Assembly: GCF_016802725.1 (NCBI RefSeq)
Contig: NC_052671.1
Location: 16,495,731 to 16,559,730 of the forward strand
Source: Solenopsis invicta
Lineage: Eukaryota; Arthropoda; Insecta; Hymenoptera; Formicidae
Direction of reading: 5' to 3'
Length of the DNA stretch: 64,000 nt
A model generated the notes under the pieces. The model ran no database searches. It was not told the origin of the DNA and worked only from the letters and a program-made list of their open reading frames with translations. Below, piece by piece: positions 1-11,900 of the stretch; position 1 is the first letter of the stretch, and every line of letters starts with the position of its first letter. The translations under genes were made by a program, and so were the position numbers.

Positions 1-211
1 CTTTTGTAGAATTATTAGACATTAAACAATTAGACTGTTTTATGATTCATGATCTTATAACTTTTGTATTACGCACGGTCCTGAGACGATGTGTCGCGCT
101 CCTTAGTTACGCCGTCCGGCGGCGCCGTTGCTAAGGCGCGAGCGGCGGGAGGGGAGCAATAGGCGTGCGTCGAAGAATCCGGCCGAAAGTTGCAAGTAGC
201 TGGCAGCACTG
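1..211. mobile_element. hAT-type MITE, right part only
   Basis: The window opens inside a copy of the GC-rich MITE seen complete at 4694-5133. The shared text includes the stretch around cgcgctccttag and the terminal agtagctggcagcactg. It ends in CAGCACTG at 211, the complement of a CAGTGCTG start, and abuts a truncated P-like repeat. No coding capacity is seen. Confidence 0.75.
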
Positions 212-560
212 CCTTAAACACATAAGTGGGTCTGAGTAACCATATATGAAATTTCGAACGCTTGCTGTGTGAAGAATAAGGAGGTTCGGACCAGGATGTA
301 AAAAAAGTTTGAAATCTCCTCTTTTGATTGATCAACCCTTTTGGTCAATTAAAATTCGAACGAAACGTCAGCAAAGTTTTATTAGGGTCAATGCGACTCA
401 TATAGTGTCTGAGTGAAACTTTTTTGTGATTAAAAAAAAGTGGATAAAACATTTTCAAACAAGTCCGTTCGCATATGTTAGCCTGTCTAAAATTGAAATA
501 CTATAGTGCAGTGAAAAAGACTTAAAAAAGATTAACTTTATGTACAAGATTAAATAACAA
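212..560. mobile_element. P-like element fragment, terminal region
   Basis: Starting at ccttaaacacataagtggg this matches the terminal region of the P-like repeats at 1577, 10041, 14571 and 30884, including the diagnostic aaaaaaagtttgaaatctcc and gttagggtcaatgcga. The outermost bases are missing because the hAT MITE is inserted at the end. Similarity fades near 540-560. Non-coding. Confidence 0.7.
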
Positions 561-1364
561 TACAAATTGTTATTTACATGTAAATAATATAAAATTTTAT
601 GTGGATCAGCGTTTCACACATACATCACGTCTGATAAAAATGAGAGTGAGTATTCGTCTCGAGGTTACAAGTAGCTGCCAAACGGTCACTGATGTATGAA
701 ATGGAGAATTGACAAGAAGATCTCCCGCGGCTTGGCCGCCTAGCTGTGGCGCCAGCACTCACTTTCCAGTGAGCAATATGTTATTAGAAAGAGTTTTTAA
801 CTTATTCATTTTTGAGAGGTGGACGTCGTCTAACACCATCAGAATGATAATATAATGATATCATTATGTTATCCAATGCGTCGATTTTAGAGGAGAAAAA
901 GACTTCATATATGTGACATCTAAAAGAATACGACAATCTGACTTCTTATAAATATCATCTAAAGGAGCAATTTGACTTCTTATAAATGCGGTCTAAGGGA
1001 GCACCGTATATTGACTTCTTCTAAATGTGAAGAAAATGTTAATATTAAAAATTTTTACACCGAAAACAAATATTTTATTTTTTAGTGGTACCTTCTTGAT
1101 TCTGAAGAATTTGATCTCTTATATACGGCCTCGAAAAGATATTCTAAAATGTAGAGGATATCGAATAAGCATGGGAGGCTAGATTTAAGACAATCCTCTT
1201 AATACTAAAAAAAATTTCCTCTTTTAGCAAATAACATGCAATAAAAATAATTTTTTTTTAGTTTTTTAACAATTTTATTATTTTTATAGCTTAATTCTAT
1301 ATTGCATATAAGACTCCTATTTCACTAATTACAATTACGCACTATTTTACAATTTTTAAAAACG
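561..1364. other. AT-rich non-coding block
   Basis: No coding region, terminal repeats or tandem array recognised. Three loosely similar short phrases built on 'tgacttcttataaat' occur at about 900-1025, suggesting a decayed short tandem repeat. Probably intron of the minus-strand ABCG gene or decayed transposon. Confidence 0.4.
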
Positions 1365-1430
1365 CATCGGCGCCGACGGGATTCAAACCTACGATTTCGG
1401 AATAGCAACCTAACACTGAGCTAATCGTAC
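1365..1430 (-). tRNA. tRNA-like sequence (SINE head or tRNA pseudogene)
   Basis: On the minus strand a Pol III A-box-like TAGCTCAGTG (complement of about 1414-1423) is followed about 35 nt later by a B-box-like GGTTTGAATCC (complement of 1379-1389). This is the spacing of the internal promoter of a tRNA gene. The T-arm stem pairs poorly and no clean acceptor stem or anticodon loop could be drawn, so a working tRNA is unlikely. A tRNA-derived SINE head or tRNA relic fits better. Confidence 0.4.
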
Positions 1431-1576
1431 ACTTGTAACATCTTTAATAACAAGTTATATTTAAAAAAAGCTAATTTAAATAGAAAGGAACTTGCGTCGT
1501 GAGTACTGCCCAAACACTAGTTTTTCGTTTATAATCGTTTATATTTTTTTAAATATATGTTCAATTTGATTTTTAA

Positions 1577-2840
1577 CACTTAAACACGTAAGTGGGTCTG
1601 AGAGACCCCATATGAAGTTCTGAACGCTTGCTATGTGAAGACGGAATGAGATAGAAAGTTCGGACCAAGACGTAAAAAAAGTTTGAAATCTCCTCTTTCG
1701 ATTGATATGATTAATCAACTTTTTTGGTCAACTAGAATTTAAACGGCACGGCAGCAAAGTTTTGTTAGGGTCAATGCGAACCATATAGTGTGTAAGTGAA
1801 ACCTTTTTTGTGAGTACTTTACATAAAAAAGCTGGACAAAATATGTTCGAACAGGTCGGTTCGCGGATGTTACTCGCATACTCTGTCTAAAGTTGGAATA
1901 CTATAAAATGCTGTAGAAAAAAGAGTTTTTCCGAAATATATCATAAAACACATCAATTTTCAATTTTAGACACGATTTAATTAAAAATACCTCATATTCG
2001 CCTTGTTACATAAATACATTTTTTAATAGTAATGACAATGATATAATTTTTTTTAAGTATGAATCTTTAGCTTTAAAACGCCGTACTGTAAAATCTTTAA
2101 AAGTTTTTTGTTGCAAAAATATGACTTTAAAAAAAAAAGTGGATTTTTAGATGCCCAAAAATACCTCATTTTTTCTATGTTACATAATTATACTCTTTAA
2201 AAGAAATGACTTTGCCAAATTTTAATTTAAAAGACTTTTTAACTTTAAAACACCGTATTTGAAAGTCCTTAAGAGGATGCTATAGTGACCGAAGAACTTC
2301 CTCGACGTCGGCATTGCAGATTATTTTTTGAGGGAGACCAGGTTATCGCTCTTTGTACAACGTATAGATCAATCTTTTTTTTTTATTATTTCGCCATCTG
2401 CGAAAAGACCTATCAACTACAGTCACTACTCTGCTTGCCATTGTTTACGTGCGCTAAGCGAAATTTGTACACGTACAACTGTTTACATGTTAAACTTTTT
2501 TGTTAAGCTTTTGACTGGAATGACACACAGTCAGTGTTATTCGTTAGAGTTTTCTAAAGTGCGGCCTGATCTCATTTCATACATATGAGCTACAGAACGT
2601 TAGTAAATGACAAAAGTTAACCTCGGTTGACAGATCCACGAGCCAAAAATAGATAAATTTTTAACTTTTGTTTGATTTTCTCGTAAAATTTACCAGCCCG
2701 CACTTTGTTTTGGTGCGTACTTTTATTCTGTAAAAGGATTTTGTGATCTGTAGAGCCAATTCGAAAATTAATGAACACTGTAATGTGTCGGTAATTCCCG
2801 TCACTATAGCATCCTCTTAAATATTTTTGTTGCAATCTGT
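1577..2840. mobile_element. P-like element fragment interrupted by a TTAA MITE
   Basis: A terminal fragment preceded by TTAA reads cacttaaacacgtaagtggg, then follows the 10.0-kb copy through the tandemly duplicated segment of about 165 bp ('acctcat...gttacataa', occurring twice). It continues to the point where the transposase reading frame begins in other copies. It is interrupted at 2269-2820 by a MITE, then resumes for about 15-20 bases. No transposase coding sequence remains. Confidence 0.65.
2269..2820. mobile_element. TTAA-flanked MITE (piggyBac-type), 552 bp
   Basis: Inverted ends TTAAGAGGATGCTATAGTGA at the left and its complement at the right lie inside the P-like repeat. Removing the insert and one TTAA restores that repeat (gaaagtccTTAA followed by a ttttgttgc tract). 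A TTAA duplication is characteristic of piggyBac-type transposition. No transposase is inside; the short open frames are not protein-like. Confidence 0.85.
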
Positions 2841-3071
2841 TGCATTCATTGCATATATCCTGCCCCTCGCATCGCGAAATTCACACACAGTCTACAATGT
2901 GTTTAAGGGTTAATTAGCATATCATTATTACTGGTCTTTTGTAGACAAAAGAAGATGGGTATATTTTTAAAAACATTAATTAGAGTATTTTCTAATATTC
3001 TTTTTTGAGTCGTGATTGAATATCTGCTCAAACAATTTAATAACCCTAGATAGACCTAATTAGCTACTTAC

Positions 3072-3332
3072 TGGCGAGCAAAGCAGTCATTTTTCCAGTG
3101 AAGACGAGGAACATCAATGATCCGTATAAATAACCATAATTTCCTAGGGAATTAGCTTGATAACCGATTCCCATGTACAGATATCCGAAAAGTACGCCAA
3201 TTAACAGATGACAGAGCAGTCGTTCCAGTAGTAAAGAATAGTGTCTTTTCAAGCTTAGAAGTCGCCTCTTGCACAAAAAGTAGCATTGCGTCAAGAAACC
3301 GGCAGGCAGTGGTGGTTCCTTGATTTTATCTG
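3072..3332 (-). CDS. ABCG exon 7 (start of membrane domain)
   Basis: A 261-nt exon follows a tandem NAGNAG acceptor (cccagcag) and ends before GTAAGT. It encodes [20 protein letters not shown], an amphipathic pre-membrane helix. Two hydrophobic segments follow: [20 protein letters not shown], and [20 protein letters not shown] after NSLGNY. This is the first part of the ABC2-type membrane domain. No further exon is recognised between here and position 1. Confidence 0.85.
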
Positions 3333-3481
3333 CTGGGATAATACATATAGTATAAATTAACATTATAATTACTGCTGCAGACTAAATTTTTTTGAAGTTC
3401 TTCAATAATTTACTATTTTATGTGCACAAAAATATTAATATAAATTAAAAATAAACGTTTCTTAATATATCCGTTAGCGCG

Positions 3482-3546
<65 letters not shown>

Positions 3547-6500
3547 GAGAGAAAGGGAGGGAAGGATAGAAATAGAAACAAGTCATTGAAGGAAATCCTG
3601 TTCATCATGAATAAAGCATGAGAATGTGAAAAATTATTTATAGATTACCAAATCACTTTAAATTAATGAGTATTTATACACAATTGTAATAAGAACACAT
3701 AACTGACAATAAGTGTCTATAGAAAGATACAGAGAGATGAATTATTCTCTCGCGCATTTAAGTACCGCTAGTATAAATATAGCATTACTAGTCTATACAT
3801 CATGTTTCGGATTCTAAGCGTTCAAGCTGCGTTCCATATATTGGGTGTACAACTTAGTTCAATCCGTTTTCAAAAGATGGCTCCAGGTGCTATAAATAGT
3901 TGACGACGACAGCTGATTTTTGTTGTATCGTGAAGTATCAACATCTGTTAACCAAATATTGTTTACAAGCCTTTGAGTTTTGCATAACAAATTTAATTTT
4001 TACTGCGTTGAAAATGTTGAGTATCATTTCAAATAAGCACCATTTGCGACAATTTTGATTTTCTGTTTCAATTGAAAGAACAGTGCAGTTAAAGGGCATC
4101 GAATGCTTGTGGAAGTGTATGGTAAATCTGCACCATCGGATAAATCTTGCAGAGAATGGTTTTGACAATTTAAAAGTGATAATTTTAGTGATGAAGACAA
4201 AGAGCGTTCGGGTCAACCAAAAAAGTTTGAAGATGAAGAATTAGAAACATTACTCGATCAAGATTCGTGTCAAACGCAAGAAAAGCTTGCACCAAAATTG
4301 GAAGTTACTCAACAAGTTATTTCAAAACAATTCAAAGTTGCGGGATACATCCAAAAGCAAAGAAATTGGGTTCCATATGAATTGAAACCGAGAGATATTG
4401 AACAATGATTTTGCATGTCCGAAATGTTGCTTAAACAGAACAAAAAGGAGTCTTTTTTGCATCGAATCATTTCCGGGGACAAAAAATGGATTCACTACGA
4501 CAATCCAAAACGCAAAAAATCATATGTAAAGCTCGGCCAACCGGAAACATCAACACCGAAACCGAATATCCATGGTGCCAAGGTAATGCTCTATATTTGG
4601 TGGGATCAGAAAGGTGTGATCTACTATGAGCTGCTAAAACCTAATCAAACTATCGCGGGAGACTTCTACAGGCAACAATTGATCCGTTTAAAGCAGTGCT
4701 GACAGCTACTTGCAACTTTCGGCCGGATTCTTCGACGCACGCCTATTGCTCCTCTCCCGCCGCTCGCGCCTTAGCAACGGCGCCGCCGGACGGCGTAACT
4801 AAGGAGCGCGACACATCTATGTCTAATAATTTTACAAAAGTTATTATAATAATTATTTAATTATGTAATAATAAAATATTACTTAAATGTAATTATTAAA
4901 ATATCAAGAAAAAACAATAAATTTGTAGAATTATTAAACAACATTAAACAATTAGACTGTTTTATGATTCATGATCTTATAACTTTTGTATTACGCACGG
5001 TCCTGAGACGATGTGTCGCGCTCCTTAGTTACGCCGTCCGGCGGCGCCGTTGCTAACGCGCGAGCGGTGGGAGAGGAGTAATAAGCGTGCGTCGAAGAAT
5101 CCGACCGAAAGTTGCAAGTAGCTGACAGCACTTGTTCAAAGCGAGCTATAGCCAAAAAACGTCCAGAATATGCAACCAGACACTAGTCTATAATCTTTCA
5201 CCATGACAACGCTCGGCCTCATGTTGCTGTTCTGGTTAAAAACTATTTGGAAAATAGCGGATTGGAAGTTCTGGCTCACCCGCCTTATAGCCCAGACCTT
5301 GCCCCTTCTGACTACCATTTGTTTCGAACGATGCAGACCGCTTTGACTGGAATACACTTCACTTCAGAACAAGGTATCAAAAATTGGATTGATTCATTCT
5401 TGGCTTCAAAAAATACATGCTTCTTCCGCGACGGAATCCATAAATTGCCAGAAAAATAGGAAAAAACTAATGGCTAGCGATGGACAATACTTTGAATAAG
5501 GTATTAATTTATTTTATTGTTCAAATAAATGCGTTTTTCAAGCAAAAAAACGGATCAAATTAAGTTGTACACTTAATATAAAAATAAGAAAAAAAATTAT
5601 TGAATAAGCGAGGTCCATAAAAAATTCATTAAAAAAGTTATGTCAAAGAAAATAAAATGTGTCGCAAACAAAAGAAATATTATTATTAAAAATACAAATT
5701 TATTATGTTCTATTTCAATCGTTTTTATCGACGATTGTTGGATGCAACATCTTTTATCTGAACGTCAGTTCCATGAAGTACATACATGTACAGGAGATTA
5801 ATTATTTTTTACAAAGTGTTCTACGGACTGATAAATCAACTGTTACGAGAAAAAATGTTTTTAATTTTATTTTGCTAACCATAAATTTCCTAATGAACAT
5901 GCCATAAAACATGATTGCACAATCTCTTGGCCTTCAAGAGCGTTTCAAATTTCAAACGGCTAGATTTTTAGATATTTATTGGCTATAATTTGTTATAGAC
6001 CTTATACTTATGTAATAATTATGTTATTCTTACCAAAGAAACTGGCGTAGTTTCGCAGTTTCTTGAAACTAAAAATTTCACAGAATGTAAATAATCTGCG
6101 CGTCGATAACAATTTTATCTACTCGAAATTTACAATTAAATTTATAACGTAGAAATAAAATTCCCGAAAAAGAAGCGACCTTACTTTCTTCAGGCTGCCT
6201 CGCGGTAAGGGCGACCTGCTTTTCATCGTTCGGTATCGTTTCCGCCGCCGCCACCAGCTTATCGAGCTCAACTCCGTATTCGCCGATCGCCACCTCAATG
6301 ACTGAAACATATTTAAGGATTCGATTTTAAAGCTATGCATTATTTCGAGAACTATATGATTATTCGCTCTTATGTAGCATGCTTTCGAAGTAAATGTTGA
6401 CCATTTTAACACTTCGCCGCCGAGCGCACTGTCAGTACATTTGCAATCAACTTATTCAAACACGTCGTTATAAGACTTTGACAAGCGACTATTCTTACTT

Positions 6501-6869
6501 CGTTATCTTGATGTTTCTATTAGAGCGCTTACAATATAAATAGACGATGTTATCAATAAAGATCTGAATCATCACCCACTATATGTATTTAATGACATTT
6601 GTCGGCAATATCAAACACAGTCTAGATTTTTAACTTTAACTTCTTCAAAACTATTACCTAATTTATTTAAGACCGTTACTACACTCTCGTGTGTGTGGTG
6701 AGTCAAGCTGCTCTTCAGTGATAACGTGCAATTTATAATAATTCGCTTTAGATATGGTTTCGCTGTCTTGGAACGGGCCACCTGCTGCCTTGGTCCGTTT
6801 CTGCAGAGTGCGATTTCGTATTCCATCAGCTACATTCGCCCATAAGTAGCTCATAGTCTCAAAAGCGAG

Positions 6870-6923
<54 letters not shown>

Positions 6924-8892
6924 CCCAGACTTTAAGATTGCTCTAATTGTTCCAGCTGTACGTACCGAAATCTGCTACATTGTAATTAAATGGACATTGG
7001 GCGCCGACGGAAGCCAGGTGTGGTATCAAGGATCTAACCGGGCCTCTGTATATGCAATGACCATCGGCCATCACGTACAGGGAATCAAACTTCTCCAGAA
7101 GTGAGGCGCTCGGCTGATGAATCGTACAGATTACCGTACGCCTTTCTAATTCCGCCAATCGTTTCATGAGAGCGACGCATTGGCTAGACGAGAAGGAATC
7201 CAGACCTGAAAGGTAAATAATTCTCACTCTATCCTAGAATGCGATAATACATATTCTGCGATAAACGCATTTTGAAATCGTTTTCCGCACCCAACGCATC
7301 GAGCAAGAAATGAGATTCGAGCGCAATCCCCTATTCTTGAACATATATCGCATACGAAAATGGCAGTTTCGTATATGACTCTCAATATTTGATTTTCATT
7401 CCTGGAGGCCGATTCTCAAAAAATATTGCATACAAAAATACTAGGGAACTCTATAATATATGTAACGTATACTATAATATTTTCGTATATTTTTATAAAC
7501 GTTATTTTCCAAGAATACGGCCCCTGAATGATTACTACGCAGTCGTATTCGAAAAGTACCATACGATTTACACCGTATGGGTCATGGCATTTAAAATAAA
7601 GATACATATGCGATAAATAATCGAAATTCTGCATAACAGTGAAAATTTTATATAACAATGGCAGCTTTAAAAAGGTTAATTCATTTTAAAGTAATAAATA
7701 TTTTGGAAAATGCAAACATTGTGTTCGAAAAATACAGAAAGAATTCAACGTAATGATCAATTTGAATTAAAATGGAAAATGTAAACATTGTGTTCGAAAA
7801 TACAGAAAGATTTCAACGTAATGATCCATTTGAATTAAATAACTTAGAGTTTGTAAGATTATTTCGTTTAAATAAAAATATAACACAAAGAGTAATTGAT
7901 AGAGGAGAAGAAGGTAATATGGTATCCATTTTCATTTTATTGAATAACTTTGTTTATAATTAATATTTTCTATTAAAACTTGAAACGATTACATTTGTCA
8001 GAGTGTTGTTTGACAGATTCTAGATTCAAAGTAATGAAATATTTATTATTAAGAACTTGATTTAAAAAATTTAATGCATTCTATAATCAGTGAAAGAAAA
8101 AAGTGATTGTAATATAGCTATCCATAAAAATAATATTAAAAAATTAGTTTAATTTAAAAGAAAACACATTACTTTGTTACAAAATTATATATTTTTAATT
8201 TTCCATTGTTTAGAATTTTCCTGCGTTCAAAAGCTTTAGAAATATCATCAGAAATTTCATTAAAAATATCATTTTATCCCTGTTTAATATTAAACAACAA
8301 GCATTAAATGATGTCTCTAATGTTTCTAAACACCGGTCTTTAGAATGACAATCGATTTTTCGAAAAAATATTTTGAGAAAATATTTTGCTTAAAAAACCA
8401 TATTAACAAAATTCTATGTTATTGTTTTAACTTTGTATAACTCAAAATGTATAGGGCCAAATAAAAAGTTAAATAACGAAAAAACGCTCGAGTGTATGTA
8501 CCTTTGTGTGATAATACACTAAAGTTAAAGAATAATGAAAAAGTGTATGTAATTAAAGGTTAAAGGTGTACCTTGAAAAAGTTTAGAAGTACTCAATAGT
8601 AAAAATGCCTTATAACAATTGGCAGTCATTATGTATTGGCATATTAGCATCACTAAAAAATGACAGGCTACTAAACGAATAACTCCATAAGCAATTGTTA
8701 GAATACGTCACTTAATAACGGAAATAATAGGAGTAACCATATTGTCTACAGTAGCCATAATACCCTCTTTCCCTCTATAGTAGAGGAATATAGTAATCCA
8801 GTTTCAAGATCAACAATAGATTCGGAACAAAAGATAAAAAAAAGCTGTATATGTATATCGATGTAAATACATATTTATACATAGGTATGTAT

Positions 8893-8949
<57 letters not shown>

Positions 8950-11900
8950 AAATTAAGAATTTTTTATCATGTAATCGATATTCCTAATGCTTACCAGTTG
9001 TTGGTTCGTCGAGGAATAATATTGAAGGATTAGTTAGGAGTTCTAAAGCGATATCAAGCTCCTTTTTCTGTCCTCCCGATAATTTTCCGCATAAAGTGTC
9101 GTAGCAATGGCTCAGCCCTAGCATCTCCAACAACTCTGAAACCTGCACACGTACAACAAGAGTAAAAACTATTCTATTTCTATAAAGTTTCATTTTTATA
9201 AATATAATTGCAAGGCGCAGCAATATTCAGATCAACATTCAGATAACAATGAACATAACCCTTAAATTAAACGCGTCATGAAGAAAGAAGTTTATGAGAA
9301 GCAGTCGTGGATCTTTCTTAAGTTGCCTTTCGAAACTGAACATAAGATCTTATAAATAGGGGTCAGATTTCGGAGAAGAATTTACGACGCAATAATTAAA
9401 GTGGACAGACAATTGTGACAAACCTGAGTGTGCTTATAAGCGGAGCTGATTGTGCAGCCAAGTTTCAAATGAGCGGCTAAAGTCATGGTTTCTCCGACGG
9501 TGACGTATGGTGTGAGAATGGTGTCCTGGTGTATGTAACACGACATCCTCTTCCATAGTTTGCTCTGTAGTTCACGGACTTTACCGTTGATCCGAACTTC
9601 TCCGCTCACACCCTTTACCCTATGCAATGCCATCGTTATATTTGTATATGAATAGTTACGTTGCTAAACAAATATTGTAAATTACTGACTGCCTTCTGGT
9701 GAAAGATTAGAAAAAAAAAACATGAGATAAAGTTACATAATAGTTATAAATGTATTCAACTTTGCGAGGATGTTAAAGTATCGCAAATTACGGGCATTTA
9801 CAGACATTACTACATATCTTCGAATTTACATTACAAAATCACAAAAACTTTTTTTAGAATTGAAATATGCGTAAAAAGAAGATGCGCTCAGGTCAATTTT
9901 ACAAGAAAATCGAACAAAAATTTAATAAATCATTAAAAATTTACTCGTATATCCGTCACCTAAGGTTTACTTTACCTTAAAGGTGGAAGGTCATATAAAA
10001 TCGATTTTTTTTATTCCGTGTATTTTTATATATGTATTAACCCTTAAACACGTAAGTGGGTCTAAAAGACTCCATATGAAGTTTGGAACGCTTCCTGTGT
10101 GAAGACGGAATGAGATAGGAGGTTCGGACCAAGACATAAAAAAAGTTTGAAATCTCCTCTTTCGATTGATATGGTTGATCAACTTTTTTGGTCAACTAGA
10201 ATTCGAACGGCACGGCAGCAAAGTTTTGTTAGGGTCAATGCGACCCATATAGTGTGTAAGTGAAACCTTTTTTGTGAGTACTTTACATAAAAAAGCTGGA
10301 CAAAATACGTTCGAACAGGTGGGTTCGCGGATGTTACTTGCACATACTCTGTCTAAAGCTGGAATACTATACAATGCTGTAGAAAAGGGAGTTTTTCCGA
10401 AGTATATCATGAAACACATCAATTTTCAATTTTAGACACGATTTAATCAAAAATACCTCATATTTGCCTTGTTACATAAGTACATTTTTTAATAGAAATG
10501 ACAATGATATAATTTTTTTTTAAGTATGAATCTTTAGTTTTAAAACGCCGTATTAAGTCTTTAAAAGTTTTTTGTTGCAAAGGTATGACTTTAAAGGAAA
10601 ATGGATTTTTAGATACCCAAAAATACCTCATATTCTCCATGTTACATAATTATACTTTTTAAAAGAAATGACTTTGCCAAATTTTATTTTGAAAATGTGA
10701 CTATTTAGCTTTAAAACGCCGTATTTGAAAGTCCTTAAAAGTTTTTTGTTGCGAAGATATGATTTTTTCGACGCCTAAACAATACTCTGCAGAATTGCGT
10801 TCTTTTGCACTCACTTTTCATTATTATTCTCCCCGTGCATATAAATATACAAGAAATATATTTCATAAATGTCTTCTTTATCCCAAAACACTGAATGCAT
10901 GGTACACCTCTATTAATGATTCTCCGGACATTAATATTGAAGCTTTAAATTGCATAAAAGAAAAAACTGCTTTAGTCAATTTTCCGTTATATGCTGGCAT
11001 TACATTCAATGAAATGGCTATCAGAAAAAAAGTTGAATATGATGGCTCAAAATATTATGGCTATGTCGATTTTGGGTTTGATTCTAATTCTAATTGCATG
11101 CTTGTTGCTAAAGAAGCTTTAGTATTTTTATTGACATACCTAAACCAAAACTGGAAAATTTCTGTTGCCTATTACTTTATTAATGGTATAAATACTGAGG
11201 AAAAGAAAACTCTTTGGTTAAATTGTATTTCTGCGGTGCATGACTATGATATAAAAGTTGTTGCTGTTCATTTTGATTGTCTTGCAACCAATTTTACGAT
11301 GGCACGTTTATTAAAACTAAATTTTAATATAGATTCTTTACAGACATAGTTCCATGTACCGAATACGTCAGACAAAATCTTTATTTTATTGGATCCGCGT
11401 CATTTACTGAAAATTATTTGTAATGTACTCGGAGAAAAACATACTATGACAGATGTCAATGACAACTTAATATCATGGAATTATATTAAACAGCATTTGT
11501 TACAAGAAAAAGAAGTATAAAAATAAAAAGGAGGGCTAATGAGAGTGCTGAGCAGTTGGTTTTGCGCGAAAGTAAATAATCATTTATAGACTGAGAATCA
11601 TTTAATCGATTGACATTTATTCTTTGTTGTTTTGAAGAAAAATATTCATTTTTTGCAAAAAATTTTGCAGAAAATTGTTTAAAAAAAAAGTTTATAACGA
11701 AACGTAAAATCCGTACGTACTTGCTGACAAATGTATTTTAGAAGCTACAGTTAAAATTTCGAGTAAATCTGTCAAGATTTATAGAAGTTATGAGTGCGGC
11801 AAGCTTAAAAAAAGTGATTTCGAGAAAAACGCGTTTAAAGTTTTTTGTAACAGAGATAGAAATTTGTCGTTTACCTTTAATCTGCGATGTCTGCACCATA

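Larger units (their letters stand above)
3841..5576 (+). mobile_element. mariner fossil (DD34D), split by a hAT MITE
   Basis: Flanked by TA. Ends are ttgggtgtacaacttagttc at the left and ttaagttgtacacttaa at the right, imperfect inverted repeats. The body is a decayed mariner transposase on the plus strand. Recognisable pieces are [12 protein letters not shown], an [16 protein letters not shown] block (first catalytic Asp region), and after the [20 protein letters not shown] (third Asp). An in-frame stop follows RDIEQ and the reading frame shifts several times. The motif style resembles the mauritiana group. Confidence 0.85.
3664..10454. repeat. Left arm of inverted partial gene duplication
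   Basis: This arm matches the reverse complement of 44650-51022 along its whole length: ABCG exons 3-6, introns, a Harbinger-like fragment, a mariner fossil and part of a P-like element. Differences by eye are scattered substitutions, microsatellite length, and a 440-bp hAT MITE present only here (4694-5133). The outer end lies at a TTAA (3664-3667). The inner end lies inside the P-like repeat. Confidence 0.9.

Noticed and set aside
6611..6854. Open frames between ABCG exons 5 and 6 conserved in both arms
   Set aside because: Conservation follows from the DNA duplication. Exon phases join 5 to 6 directly, and the peptides have no ABCG motif.
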